A stretch of DNA of 64,000 nucleotides from Peterkaempfera bronchialis (lineage in GTDB: Bacteria; Actinomycetota; Actinomycetes; Streptomycetales; Streptomycetaceae): positions 3,782,001-3,846,000 of the forward strand of contig NZ_CP031264.1 in assembly GCF_003258605.2 (NCBI RefSeq), given 5' to 3'. Positions 51,966-62,200 of the stretch are shown here, piece by piece; the first letter of the stretch is position 1, and every line of letters starts with the position of its first letter. The notes beneath the pieces were generated by a model, which saw only the letters and a list, made by a program, of their open reading frames with translations, ran no database searches and had not been told where the DNA came from. Both the position numbers and the translations under genes were made by a program.

Positions 51966-52493
51966 GTGCATGCCGCCGCCGTCGGGCGGACGGCGGTCAC
52001 CCCGCAGGCGCTGCGTACGGTCGCCCGCTGCCTGCCCGCCTGCGTCACCGTGGTCACCAGCGGGCAGGGCGCCGCACTGCACGGCATGACGGTGAGTTCC
52101 TTCACCACGCTGTCGCTCGCCCCGCCCCTGGTCTCCTTCTCCGTGATGGACGGCGCCCGCATCCGGTCGGTGGTCGAGACCTCCGGCGGGTTCACGGTCA
52201 ATGTGCTCGGTGCCGAACAGGCTGCGCTGGCCCGGTGGTTCGCCAGCTCCGAGCGGCCGACCGGGGCCGCGAGCTTCGCCGGGGTGGAACTGGCGGACGA
52301 ACCGGTGGCCAGCGGAGCCGTGCTGGCCGGAGCCCTGGCGTACTTCGCCTGCGGCCCGGTCCGCCTGGTCGAGGCGGGGGACCACGTCATCGCCATCGGC
52401 ACGGTGGAGCGCTGCCGCACCCTGCGGGACGGAATGCCGCTGATCTTCGAAGGGGGCGGATTCCGCCACCTGGGACCCGTACTGGAGGAATGA
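51966..52493 (+). CDS. NAD(P)H:flavin oxidoreductase (reductase component)
   Basis: This 175-aa protein starts at GTG 51966 with GGAGGGG upstream. It is a flavin-reductase domain protein (HpaC/DIM6 type): LPACVTVVTSGQG, HGMTVSSFTTLSLAPPLVSF, FTVNVLGAEQAALARWFA and a GDHVIAIGTVERC ending. It should supply reduced FMN to the luciferase-like monooxygenase at 48636. Confidence 0.92.
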   Translation: MHAAAVGRTAVTPQALRTVARCLPACVTVVTSGQGAALHGMTVSSFTTLSLAPPLVSFSVMDGARIRSVVETSGGFTVNVLGAEQAALARWFASSERPTGAASFAGVELADEPVASGAVLAGALAYFACGPVRLVEAGDHVIAIGTVERCRTLRDGMPLIFEGGGFRHLGPVLEE

Positions 52494-52567
52494 GCAGCCC
52501 CTGACACCCCCCTTCCGCCCGCCCGCCCCGTCCGACTTACCCCCCTTCTTCTTCCACGGGAACCTCC

Positions 52568-54043
52568 ATGACTCAGCACATCGACAGCGGCAGCGGTCTC
52601 GATGCCGCCGCCCCCTCCGCAGCCCCGACAGCAGCACCCCCGACAGCAGCGCCCCAGGCAGCGCAGCGGCTGACGCCCCGGGCCAGGCTGGTCCTCGTGG
52701 TGCTGTGCGCGGCCCAGTTCATGATCGCGCTCGACTTCTCGGTGCTCAACGTGGCGCTGCCCAAGCTCGGCCATGACCTCGGCATGAGCCCGTCGGCGCT
52801 CCAGTGGGCGGTCACCGCCTTTGCGCTGCCCTCGGGTGGGTTCCTGCTGCTCCTGGGCAGGGCCGGTGACCTGTTCGGGCGGCGCAGGCTCTTCCTGAGC
52901 GGGCTGGCGATCTTCGGCGCGGCCTCGCTGCTGGCCACCTTCGCCTGGAACCCCGCCGTCTTTCTCGCCGGGCGTGCTCTGCAAGGCGTCGGCGCCGCCG
53001 CCATCGTCCCGACGGGGATGTCCATCCTCACCACCACCTTCCCCGAGGGTCCGCAGCGCGACCGGGCGCTGGGCATCAACGGCACCCTGCTCTCCGTCGG
53101 CTTCACCGTCGGCACGGTGCTGGGCGGTGTCCTCACCGACATGCTGGGCTGGCGGTCCACGATGGGCCTGCTGGCGCTCTTCTCGCTAGTCGTCCTGCCG
53201 TTCGCGCCCGGCCTGATCGAGGAGTCCCGCCAGGCCAGGCGGCCCCGCCTGGACCTGCCCGGGGCCGCCACCGTCACCGCCGGACTGCTGGCCCTGATCT
53301 ACTCCCTGTCGACGGCCGCCGACCGGGGCTTCGGCGGCGCCGATGTGATCGCCACCCTGGTGGCGGGCGTGCTGCTGCTGGTCGCCTTCGTCGCGGTGGA
53401 GGCCAGGACGGCTGAGCCGCTGGTCTCCCTGGCGATGCTGAAGCGCCGCACCGTGGCCTGGGGCAACCTCGGCGGCCTGGTCACCTTCGCGATGATGAGC
53501 ACCGTCGTCTTCGCCATGACCCTGTACCTCCAGGAGGTGCTGGACCTCTCGCCGCTCCAGACGGGCCTGGTCTTCGGCGTGCAGGGCACGGCGGCGGCGC
53601 TGTCGGGCGGGTTCGTGCCGAGGCTGATCGGACGCTTCGGTGCCCATCGCGCCCTGGTCGGCTTCCTGCTGGGCCAGGGACTCTTTGTCGCCGCGCTGCT
53701 GGGCATCGGCTCCAGCGACCGCAGCGTCTGGCTGGTCACCCCCGCCATCTCGCTGGCCTGCGTCTGCAACCTGGGCGGCATCATCGCGTACGGCCTGACG
53801 GTGACCGGTGGCATTCCGCACGACCAGCAGGGCCTGGCGACCGGTCTGGTCACCTCAAGCCAGCAGGTCGGCATCACCATCGGCATCCCGCTGCTCGGCG
53901 TTGTGGCCACCACGACCCAGGACCGCCTCTCCGGCGTGCACACGGTGCTGGCGATCGACGCCGCCGTCACCCTGGTCACGGGCGTCCTGGTGGCCATCGG
54001 CCTGCACGGCTCCCGCAACACGACCGGCGCCGCCCGCGACTGA
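52568..54043 (+). CDS. DHA2-family MFS exporter, probable product efflux
   Basis: This 491-aa protein starts at ATG 52568 and has about 14 hydrophobic helices after an Ala/Pro leader. Motifs: LDFSVLNVALPKLGHDLG, GRAGDLFGRRRLF (motif A), VLGGVLTDMLGWRS (motif C region). It ends the rightward operon and is the natural candidate for export of the cluster product and self-protection. Its last 189 nt overlap, antisense, the frame of the ACP gene from the right arm. Confidence 0.93.
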   Translation: MTQHIDSGSGLDAAAPSAAPTAAPPTAAPQAAQRLTPRARLVLVVLCAAQFMIALDFSVLNVALPKLGHDLGMSPSALQWAVTAFALPSGGFLLLLGRAGDLFGRRRLFLSGLAIFGAASLLATFAWNPAVFLAGRALQGVGAAAIVPTGMSILTTTFPEGPQRDRALGINGTLLSVGFTVGTVLGGVLTDMLGWRSTMGLLALFSLVVLPFAPGLIEESRQARRPRLDLPGAATVTAGLLALIYSLSTAADRGFGGADVIATLVAGVLLLVAFVAVEARTAEPLVSLAMLKRRTVAWGNLGGLVTFAMMSTVVFAMTLYLQEVLDLSPLQTGLVFGVQGTAAALSGGFVPRLIGRFGAHRALVGFLLGQGLFVAALLGIGSSDRSVWLVTPAISLACVCNLGGIIAYGLTVTGGIPHDQQGLATGLVTSSQQVGITIGIPLLGVVATTTQDRLSGVHTVLAIDAAVTLVTGVLVAIGLHGSRNTTGAARD

Positions 54044-54292
54044 CCGGACATCAAACCCGGCGATCCGGGTGATCTCCGCCTCCAGCCGTATGACCGTCAG
54101 CGGCGCGGAGAAGAGAGCCTCCATATCGAAATCGATATCGAATATCTCTTCGAGCATGGACAGGATCTGGATCAATGACGCCGAATTGACGCCGGCGCCG
54201 ATCAGATCCTGGCCATGTTCGGACGGGGACAGCAGATACCCCCGGGACGCCAACTCCTCCAAGACGGCGGCGCGCACACGCGATTCAGTCAT
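53855..54292 (-). CDS. Free acyl carrier protein (right arm) with long antisense overlap
   Basis: The frame gives 145 aa from ATG 54292 (ATGA overlap with the NRPS stop). Residues 1-80 are a carrier protein: the Ser37 site lies in DLIGAGVNSASLIQILSML, then FDIDFDMEALFSAPLTV. DS is replaced by NS. The remaining 65 residues (GGAGRVAGAVQADGHQD onward) look like a shadow of the exporter gene on the other strand. A TGA in the next frame near 54058 would give a normal length, so a small 3' indel or sequence error is possible. The ACP itself seems functional. Confidence 0.8.
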   Translation of the reverse strand: MTESRVRAAVLEELASRGYLLSPSEHGQDLIGAGVNSASLIQILSMLEEIFDIDFDMEALFSAPLTVIRLEAEITRIAGFDVRSVAGGAGRVAGAVQADGHQDARDQGDGGVDRQHRVHAGEAVLGRGGHNAEQRDADGDADLLA

Positions 54293-57200
54293 CGCCTCAT
54301 CCCTTCGATCGCCTTTCTCACCCGGTGTGCGTTGCCACCCTCGAACACACCGAAATGCCCGCCCGCCAACAGCACCACCTGCTCCACCCGGCCGATCCGG
54401 CCCCAGGCGCCCGGGTCCCGCTCTGCCGGGTCGTCGCCCGCCCGGAGTTCCACGACGGGAAGATCGCAGGGTTCCGGCGCCCAGGCGCGCAGCAGCGCCA
54501 TGTTCTGCCGATACACATCGAACCTGCTGCCGAGCGTCGGATCGGTGGACAGCTGCTCCACCTCGACGGCCACCCCGCTGGTCTCCAGGATGTCCCTGAC
54601 GAATCCGTCCGCCGCCGGAGCGGCGGCGTCGTCGCCGCAGCCACGGGAGCCGGCGGAGACCGGGGTGTCGACCACCACCACGCGCGCCACCGGCACGCCG
54701 CAGACCCGGGCGGCTTCGAAGGCCAGGGCGCCCCCGAACGACCAGCCGCCGAAGACCAGGGGGACGACGTCACCCAGGGCCTCCGGAGGCAACTCCTGAA
54801 GGCAGCTGCGGGCGAGTCCGGTCAGGGTGGACCGTCCGTCGGCGAACCCGGCCGGCGGTCCGTCGAAGCCGACGACATGCACATCGACGTCGGCGGCCAG
54901 TTCCCGGATCAGGCCGGAGTAGCAGGAGACGCCGCCTCCCACCGGCGGAAGGAGGACCAGCCGCAGCCGGGGGTCGGCGCAGGGGCGCGGCCTGAACGTC
55001 CAGATGCCGGAACTCTCCGCAGGGCGTGCCCGTCGGCAGAGCGACACCAGGCCCGACCACGTCGGATCCGCCATGAAGTCCCCGAACGGCACATGGTAGC
55101 CATGCCTGCCGCGCAGCAGGGAGAGCATCCGAATCGCGTCATAGGACCCGCCGCCCGCCTCGAAGAAGGTGCCGTGCCCCGGGGGTTCGCCCAGCGCCTC
55201 CTGCCAGCACCTCGCCACCTCGTGACCATGCAGCCCGTGCCGCTGCGGTTCGGTCGCCGCGCCGGTCGCCGCGCCGGTCGCCGCGTCGGTGGGCGCATCG
55301 CCGAGCGGGAGCGCCGTCAGCTGCCGGCGGTCCACCTTGCCGTTGCCGGTCAAGGGGATCTCGTCCAGCGCGATGAGGGCTTCCGGAACCATGTACTGCG
55401 GCACGGCGTCCCTGAGCGTCGCATACGCCTCCTGCCGCCAGCCGCTCGGTGCGTCCGGAGCGAGGCTGACATAGGCGATGGCCCGTCTGCGGCGACCGTC
55501 GCCTCGGACGCAGGCAGCGCAGCGGCGGATGGCGTCCGACTTCTCCAGGAGGTTCTCGATCTCCCCGAGTTCCACGCGGTGCCCGTTCAGCTTGACCTGG
55601 GTGTCGGTGCGCCCGAGGAACTCGACGACGCCGTCGGGATGACGACGGCCGCGGTCCCCGGTGCGGTAGATCCAGCCGAGTTCGGGATCGTCGAAGAACG
55701 CCGCCGCGGTCTTCGCCGGGTCGTTCAGATAGCCGTCGGCCACTCCTGACCCGGCGATATGGAGCTCGCCGATTTGCCAGTCCGGGCAGACGCGCCGCTC
55801 GGCGTCGAGCACGAGCACGTCCTGACCGGCCAGGGCCTTGCCGTAGGGGATGGATCGGCCGCCGCAGTCCGCCTCGCCGACCCGGTGGTGGATGGACCAG
55901 ATCGAGCCCTCCGTCGCGCCGCCCAGGCTGATGACCTCTGCGGCGGGTGCCATGGCCTTCAGCGCCCCCGGAAGCGTCAAGGGAATCCAGTCGCCGCTCA
56001 GCAGAAAGGCCCGAATCGAGGGCGTGGCGGCCCCCTCCTCCGTCAGAAGCGAGGCCAGCGCCGGAGCCGAGTTCCAGATCGTGACGCGGTGCCTCGCGAT
56101 GGCCTCGGCCCAGACGGCAGGGGCTCTGGCGCTCTGGTCCGAGAGCATCACTACGGATCCGCCGCGAAGCAGGGGACCGAAGATGTCGTAGACGGAGAGG
56201 TCGAAGCCGATCGAGGAGACCGAGAGCACGCAGTCCGACGCCTCGATGCCGAGCTGGTCGTTCACCGCGTCGAGGGTGTTGACGATCGCCGCATGCGAGA
56301 TGACGACCCCCTTGGGCTCCCCGGTCGAACCCGAGGTGAAGATGGCATAGGCGGTGGGATTCCGACCCGGGCCGGACCGCCGTCCACGATGCCCGGACGC
56401 CACCGTCGGCAGCGGCAGGGGCGTCGGCAGCGGCACGGGCTCCACCCCGCGCTGTACCCAGCGGCCGTCTGCCGGGGGCTCCCCGCCGGTGATCGCAAAC
56501 CGGACACCGCCGCGCCGCGCGATTGCGTCAAGGCGTCCGTCCGGCGTGCCATGGTCCAGCGGGATGTAGACGCAGTCGGCGAGCAGGCTCCCGAGTACGG
56601 CGATCACCTGTCCCCGGCCCCGGGGCAGGTGGACGGCGACCCGGTCGCCGGACCGCGCACCGGCGTCGAGCAGCAGGCCCGCGACCGTGTGCGCCTGCTC
56701 GACCAGCTCGGCGTAGCTCAGGGTGCCGTGTGCGTCGTGCACGGCGGGGGAGTTGGGCGTCCCGGCGGCGGTCCGCAGCACCCGGCCGTGCAGCGTCTCG
56801 GCAGCGGCGGCGCTGCGGCGCGGCTTCACCGGCGACGGGCCGGGGGTGCGCTGCGGGACGCGGGTCCAGGTGTCGTCGGACTCGGCGAGTTCCCTGACGA
56901 AGGCCGCGTACCGGTCCACGAAGTCGGCCATGAACCCCGCGTCGAATGCGTCGGTCCGCCAGTCGAAACCCAACCGGACACCGCCGTCTGCCTCCATGAC
57001 CACCTGATGGTCGATCAGCACCTGCGGCACCCGCAGCCGGACCTCGTCCCAGCGCCGCCGGAGCCCGTGCCACGCCTCGCGCAGGCCGTCGACCTCCAGG
57101 GCCGTGAAGGCATAGGGATGGGGCAGCCGACGCAGGTCGCCGTTGGGATCGCCGAGCCGCGCGATCTCCGCGCCGCCGAGTGACCCGTGCATCGCCTGGC

Positions 57201-58113
57201 TGAGACAGCGGCTCTGGACGGTCCGGGCGATGTCGAGCAGGCTCTGCCCGGTCGTCGCCGGGATCTCCAGCGGCATGGTGCTGCCGTGATTGCCGAGGGT
57301 GTCAGGGGTCGGGAGCTGGGTACGCCGCGAATGCAGCACCGTGACGGTGTGGGCGACCCCGCCGCCGAGCCGCCCGAGGATGGCGCCGTAGGCCGTGAGA
57401 TAGACCGCCGAGGGGGTGAGGCCATGGCGGCTCGCCAGCCGGACGACCGCTGCCGCCACGGGGGCGTCGACGGTCACCATGCGGTGGGTCATCTCCGGGC
57501 CCGCGTGGCGCCAGTCGGGGCGCAGCGGCAGCTCCGCAGGGTCGGGAAGCGCTGCGGCCCTCGCGCGCCAGAACCGTCGGTCGCGCTCGGAGCGGTCACG
57601 CCCGGCACTGCGGGGACATCGGTCCTCGGCGGTTCGGTTTTCGCCGTCGTCCCGGTCGGAGACCAACTCGGCGAGGAACAGGTCGAGTGACGCCGCGTCC
57701 ATCAGCCAGAGGGCATAGACGAGGTGCAGTCGCGCCCGGCGGTCGGACCGCACCACGACGACCTTGACCTGCTGCCATCCGTCGAATGCGAACTCCTCGG
57801 CGGAGAGCGCGCGGCGGACCGCGTCATTGGCCCCCGGAAAGTCGGCGTCGGGGACCCGGCGGATGTCGGCCCGGACCTCCGCCGCCGTGTCGCCGGGCAT
57901 GGTGGAGAGCGACAGATCGGCGCCCACGCGGGTGCGCAGGATGCCGTTGGCGCGCACCAACCGCCTCAGCCGGTCGCCGATACCGGGAACGCGCGCCGGG
58001 CTGAGGTCGCACCCCAGGTAGTAGCGCGCGGGTCCGCGGAGCTCCATGCCGTCCTGGTCCCCGACGAGGTAGGCACGTTGGATCGGGCTCAGTGACGCAA
58101 GGGTGTCTCGCAT
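54289..58113 (-). CDS. NRPS: Cy-A(Cys)-T-TE (right arm)
   Basis: The enzyme is 1274 aa. The N-terminus is a cyclization-like domain without docking region (SPIQRAYLVGDQD, about 1-410); DxxxxDxxS reads ALWLMDAAS, without the first Asp. The A domain is about 450-950 (FTSGSTGEPKG, FDLSVYD, WNSAPAL, YRTGDRGRR). Specificity positions read D-L-Y-N-L-S-L-I-W-K, the code I recall for cysteine in pyochelin synthetase. The T domain site is unusual (FEAGGGSYDAI, Ser about 986, Tyr for Leu). The TE has GWSFGG (about 1124) and GGHFGVF. A 12-nt tandem repeat encodes ATGA units at about 55255-55290. It parallels the left-arm NRPS. Confidence 0.93.
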   Translation of the reverse strand: MRDTLASLSPIQRAYLVGDQDGMELRGPARYYLGCDLSPARVPGIGDRLRRLVRANGILRTRVGADLSLSTMPGDTAAEVRADIRRVPDADFPGANDAVRRALSAEEFAFDGWQQVKVVVVRSDRRARLHLVYALWLMDAASLDLFLAELVSDRDDGENRTAEDRCPRSAGRDRSERDRRFWRARAAALPDPAELPLRPDWRHAGPEMTHRMVTVDAPVAAAVVRLASRHGLTPSAVYLTAYGAILGRLGGGVAHTVTVLHSRRTQLPTPDTLGNHGSTMPLEIPATTGQSLLDIARTVQSRCLSQAMHGSLGGAEIARLGDPNGDLRRLPHPYAFTALEVDGLREAWHGLRRRWDEVRLRVPQVLIDHQVVMEADGGVRLGFDWRTDAFDAGFMADFVDRYAAFVRELAESDDTWTRVPQRTPGPSPVKPRRSAAAAETLHGRVLRTAAGTPNSPAVHDAHGTLSYAELVEQAHTVAGLLLDAGARSGDRVAVHLPRGRGQVIAVLGSLLADCVYIPLDHGTPDGRLDAIARRGGVRFAITGGEPPADGRWVQRGVEPVPLPTPLPLPTVASGHRGRRSGPGRNPTAYAIFTSGSTGEPKGVVISHAAIVNTLDAVNDQLGIEASDCVLSVSSIGFDLSVYDIFGPLLRGGSVVMLSDQSARAPAVWAEAIARHRVTIWNSAPALASLLTEEGAATPSIRAFLLSGDWIPLTLPGALKAMAPAAEVISLGGATEGSIWSIHHRVGEADCGGRSIPYGKALAGQDVLVLDAERRVCPDWQIGELHIAGSGVADGYLNDPAKTAAAFFDDPELGWIYRTGDRGRRHPDGVVEFLGRTDTQVKLNGHRVELGEIENLLEKSDAIRRCAACVRGDGRRRRAIAYVSLAPDAPSGWRQEAYATLRDAVPQYMVPEALIALDEIPLTGNGKVDRRQLTALPLGDAPTDAATGAATGAATEPQRHGLHGHEVARCWQEALGEPPGHGTFFEAGGGSYDAIRMLSLLRGRHGYHVPFGDFMADPTWSGLVSLCRRARPAESSGIWTFRPRPCADPRLRLVLLPPVGGGVSCYSGLIRELAADVDVHVVGFDGPPAGFADGRSTLTGLARSCLQELPPEALGDVVPLVFGGWSFGGALAFEAARVCGVPVARVVVVDTPVSAGSRGCGDDAAAPAADGFVRDILETSGVAVEVEQLSTDPTLGSRFDVYRQNMALLRAWAPEPCDLPVVELRAGDDPAERDPGAWGRIGRVEQVVLLAGGHFGVFEGGNAHRVRKAIEGMRR

Positions 58114-58114
58114 G

Positions 58115-59293
58115 TCAGAAGACGACCTCTCTGACCTGGTCGCGACTCAGGAATCCGCCGGGACTGAACGTCGGCCCATAGGCACCCATGCCGGAGAAGA
58201 CCAGCGTGTCGCCGACCGCCACCGCAGGCAGCAGAACGTCCTCGGCGAGCACATCCAGCTGTGAGCAGAGGGGACCGGTCACGGTGGTCCGGCTGGTGAC
58301 GTCCGGACTGCCTGGATTCACCACCCGGACCGAGGGCTCGCCCCGGCCGGCGCCCGCCACCAGGCGGCTGGCAATGAGCACATGGTTCATCCCGGCGTCG
58401 ACCAGGACGTATCTCCGGTCGCCGATGGTCTTGGTGTCCAGCACGGTGGTCAGCAGGCTGCCGGCCGGTCCGGCGATGGCCCGGCCGTACTCGCAGACCA
58501 CGGTGGCCGAGCCGCCGATCCCCGGCCCACCCGGAGTGAGGCCGGCGGCCTTGAGCCCCTCCCAGTCCACGGGAGGATCGGCATCACACCACGGCATGGC
58601 GATGCCGCCGCCGATCGCAAGGAACTCGAAGGCCAGCCCGAACCGGGTCGACAGCGCCTGGGCCCGTTCCAGTGCCGCCCTCCGCGCTGCGGCGATGACA
58701 CCGGCGTCGGAGTACTGCGAGCCCCAGAACATGTGCAGCCCGATGAGCGACAGGGGCGAAGCGGCGAGGATGCGTACGACCTCGGCGAAGACCTCCGTCG
58801 ACAGACCGAACTGGTTTGGTGACGTCGGAGCGTCGGCGCTCTTGCCCGGGTAGGGCGTGTTCAGCCGGACGACGGCCCGCCCGGCGACCCCGAGTTCGGT
58901 CGCCACCTTCGCGAAGAGGCGGGACTGCCCCGGCGACTCGATTGTCACCGCGACCCCCGCCGCCAGCGCGGCAACCGCTTCCTGGTGCGTCTTGGCCGGG
59001 CCGGTGAAGAGCACCCTCTCCGGCGGCATTCCGGCGTTCAGCGCGGTCTCCATCTCCGCCAATGAGCAGACGTCGAATCCGTCCACCAGCGTGGACAGAA
59101 AGCCCGCGACCCCGACATGCGGATTTGCCTTCAGCGAGTAGTAGATGTCCGCGTCCGGAACCGAAGCCGCGCGTACCCGTCGGACGGCCTCGCGCATGGC
59201 CTGCCTGCTGTACACGTACAGCGGTGTGCCACCGGCCCGGTGCACAAGGAGAGCGGCCTCGCGATCGGTGAGCGGGGAGACCTCATTCCGCAT
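58115..59293 (-). CDS. Fold-III PLP-dependent amino-acid decarboxylase
   Basis: This 392-aa protein (ATG 59293) belongs to the LysA/ornithine-decarboxylase alanine-racemase-fold family. The PLP Lys is Lys55 in YYSLKANPHV. Others are GFDVCSLAEME, LFTGPAKTHQE, FGLSTEVF, GLHMFWGSQ, AIGGGIAMPW, CEYGRAIAG and the C-terminal GPLCSQLDVL (Cys-x-x-x-D). FWGSQ replaces the usual HIGSQ, and GPLC replaces GPxCES/D. This resembles the secondary-metabolism branch (such as biotype decarboxylases with carrier-bound or unusual substrates). It overlaps the A-T-C gene by 11 nt. Confidence 0.9.
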   Translation of the reverse strand: MRNEVSPLTDREAALLVHRAGGTPLYVYSRQAMREAVRRVRAASVPDADIYYSLKANPHVGVAGFLSTLVDGFDVCSLAEMETALNAGMPPERVLFTGPAKTHQEAVAALAAGVAVTIESPGQSRLFAKVATELGVAGRAVVRLNTPYPGKSADAPTSPNQFGLSTEVFAEVVRILAASPLSLIGLHMFWGSQYSDAGVIAAARRAALERAQALSTRFGLAFEFLAIGGGIAMPWCDADPPVDWEGLKAAGLTPGGPGIGGSATVVCEYGRAIAGPAGSLLTTVLDTKTIGDRRYVLVDAGMNHVLIASRLVAGAGRGEPSVRVVNPGSPDVTSRTTVTGPLCSQLDVLAEDVLLPAVAVGDTLVFSGMGAYGPTFSPGGFLSRDQVREVVF

Positions 59294-62200
59294 TCAAGGT
59301 CCTTCCTGCCGAGGACAGCGCCGCGAGAACGTGTGCATGGATCCGGTCGATCACTCCGGTCCCGTCCCCGGCGATTCCCCGCCTGTAGTAGTAGGTCAGC
59401 GCCATCTCCGAGCCCGACATGTGCAGTTCGCCCTGCACCTGGTAGCGCAGCGTCCGGCCCAGCGCCCGTGGCTGCCAACTGCCGAGGTCACGGACCCGTA
59501 GGCCGCGCTCCTTGGGGTGCTGGTTGAAGAGCACGGTCGTCAGCGGAAAGCAGTCCGATCCGGCCAGCCCGAGTTCCCCGACCCGCTGGTCGAACTCCCA
59601 TGAGCTTCTTGCAGCTCCCTGGTCCAACTGACGGGCGAACTCCCGCGCGTTGTCCGGCAGTGAGGCCGATCCGCCGCCTCGGACGATGAGTTGGCTCATG
59701 AACATGCCCGCGGTCGCGTTCCGTACGCCCTCGCGTATCTGCACGGGCACGACGATCGTCAGCGGGCGCAGTCCGAACGTCCTGGAGACGGCCAGATCGA
59801 AGGCGGCCAGCACGACCGAGAAGACCGAGACACCGGCCGCCGCCGCGAGCCGTCGGGCCTCCCTGGACCGTCCGACCCCGAACGGCCGTGACAGCAGCTC
59901 CCCGCTGCGGGCGTCGTCGCTGACCGCCTCCGGCAGCTCGATCTGCTCCGCACCGCGCAGCAAGGCCCGCCAGTACTCGGCATCGGGCGTCGGCGTCTCC
60001 GAGGTGCGCCGGGTCGCCAGGCAGTAGCTGCGGTAGCCCTGCCGTGGGGGTCCGCTGCCGATCCGCTGCCCCAGCAGCGCCGAGCGGACCTCGCCGGCGA
60101 TCAGATCCATGCTCAGACCGTCGGCGAACAGGTGGTGTGCGACCAGGAGGACGGAACTCCGGCCGCCGGACCGGACCACCGCCACCCTCAGCGGAGGAGC
60201 GGCGGTGGGGTCGATCGGAGGCGACACGGCCCGCGCCCGTGCCTCCTGGACCCGGGCGCGGTACTCGGCATCGGTCTCGCTCCCCGCATCGGACGCCTCG
60301 TGGACCGTGATCGGGTACCGCAGGTCGGCGGCGCCCGAGTGGATCAGCTGCGACCAGTCCGCCGAAAGCGAGAGCCTGAGCGCGTCATGGCGCGCGACCA
60401 GCCCATCGACCGCCGCCGCCACCTCGGCCGCCGTCACCACCCGCTCGATCCGGATCTCGCGGGAGAGGTTGCACCAGTTGGCGTTGCCGTCCGCCATACA
60501 GGTCGCCATATAGGCCACCTGACGGGTCGACAGGGGATAGGCGGCACGTCCGCCGGTGGTGTCCTCCTGGCGGTCGCCGGGGGGCGCGGCCGAGGGCGCG
60601 GCGGGCCTGCCGGTCCGCTCGATCGCCAGCGCAAGCGAGGCCACATCGCGGTGTTCGAAGCAGTCCCGGGCCGAGAGGCTCAGCCCGAAGCGCCGGTTGA
60701 CCCCCAGCACAAACTCCGTCATGTCCAGCGATGAGACGCCCGCGTCGACAAAGGAGGTCGAGGCCGCGACCCCGGCACCGAGACCGAGCAGCCCCAGCAG
60801 GACCTCCGCAGTACCGGCGTCCCGGCCCACCGAGGCTGCGTCGACCGTCGGAGAGTCCTCGATGGACGCGGTGAGAGCGACCCGGTCGACCTTTCCGCTG
60901 CGCAGCAGCGGCAGCTCCCGGCGCAGGTGCACGGTCGGCCGGGGCAGCCCCAGACGCCGGGCGACACCGCGGATCCGCTCGCGTAACCGCTCCTCGCGGT
61001 CCGGCGCGAGTTCCGCCACGGTGGCAAAGGCATGCGGAAGGCCCTGCCTGCCGACGACGATGCACTGATCCACCTCGGGGAGGTCTTCGACCAGATCCGC
61101 GAACCGGTGGAATGAGACGCGTCTGCCGGAGACCTTGAGGTCGTTTCCCAGTCGGCCGACGATCACCAGCTCACCGTGGTCCGTCCAGCAGCCGAGGTCG
61201 CCGGTCCGCAGCTCGGGAGCCATCGGGTCGACCTGGAACGTTCCCGGCTCCGGCCCGGGACCGCCGGTGAGCATCCCCAGCGCCGGCGCCGATGAGCCGA
61301 TCACCACCTCGCCATGCCCCTCGCCATCGGCCCGGTCGATCGCCACCGACACGCCGGGGCGGGGCCGCCCGACCGGGATGCCCTGCGACCGGCCGCCGCT
61401 CCCGGGGCGTACCCCGCGCCGGTAGAGCTGCGCCAAGGTCCCCTCGGTCATCCCATACAGATTGACGAACTCGGCGTCGGGGGCGATCTCGGCCCACTGC
61501 TCGACCACCCGTGAGGAGAGCACCTCACCCGCGAAGAACCCCAGCCGAAGCCGGTCCAGCCGGATGGACTCGGCGCGCAGCACCTCTGCGATCCGCCGCG
61601 CGAGGGAGGGGACGAGGAAGGCGATCGTCGCCTTGCTCCCGATGAAGTGCCTCCGCAGTGCACGCAGGTCGAGCTGGGCGTCGACCTCGGGCAGGCAGAG
61701 CCTGCCGCCGACCACCAGCACGCTCAGGAGTTCGCGCAGCGAGGGGTCGAAGTTCACCCGGGTGACGGCCGCGCATATGTCCTGGTCGTCAAGGGTGAAC
61801 TCGCCCACGAACCACGACAGGAAGGCGTGCAGCCCGGTCCGGCTGCCCACGATCGCCTTGGCCGCCCCGGTCGACCCGGACGTCGGGATGAGGTAGCCGG
61901 CGTCCTGCTCCGAGTAGCGCCAAGCGGTCCCGGACCTCCTGCCGGCCGAGGTGTCCAGGATGACCCGGCCGGTCGCGGCGTCCAGCACCACCTCATCGGC
62001 GGCACCGGCTCCCTGGTAGTGCGCCACCGTGGAGAGGTCGCTGGTCAGGATGGTCGACGGCCGTGCGGCGCGCTCGGCCCAGGCGTACTGGTCGGCCGTC
62101 ATCCCGGCGTCCACCGGCACCGGGACGGCTCCGCAGCGAAGGGTGGCCAGCAGCCCCACCACATAGGCGGGGCAGAGCGGACCGAGCAGCAGCACATGGG

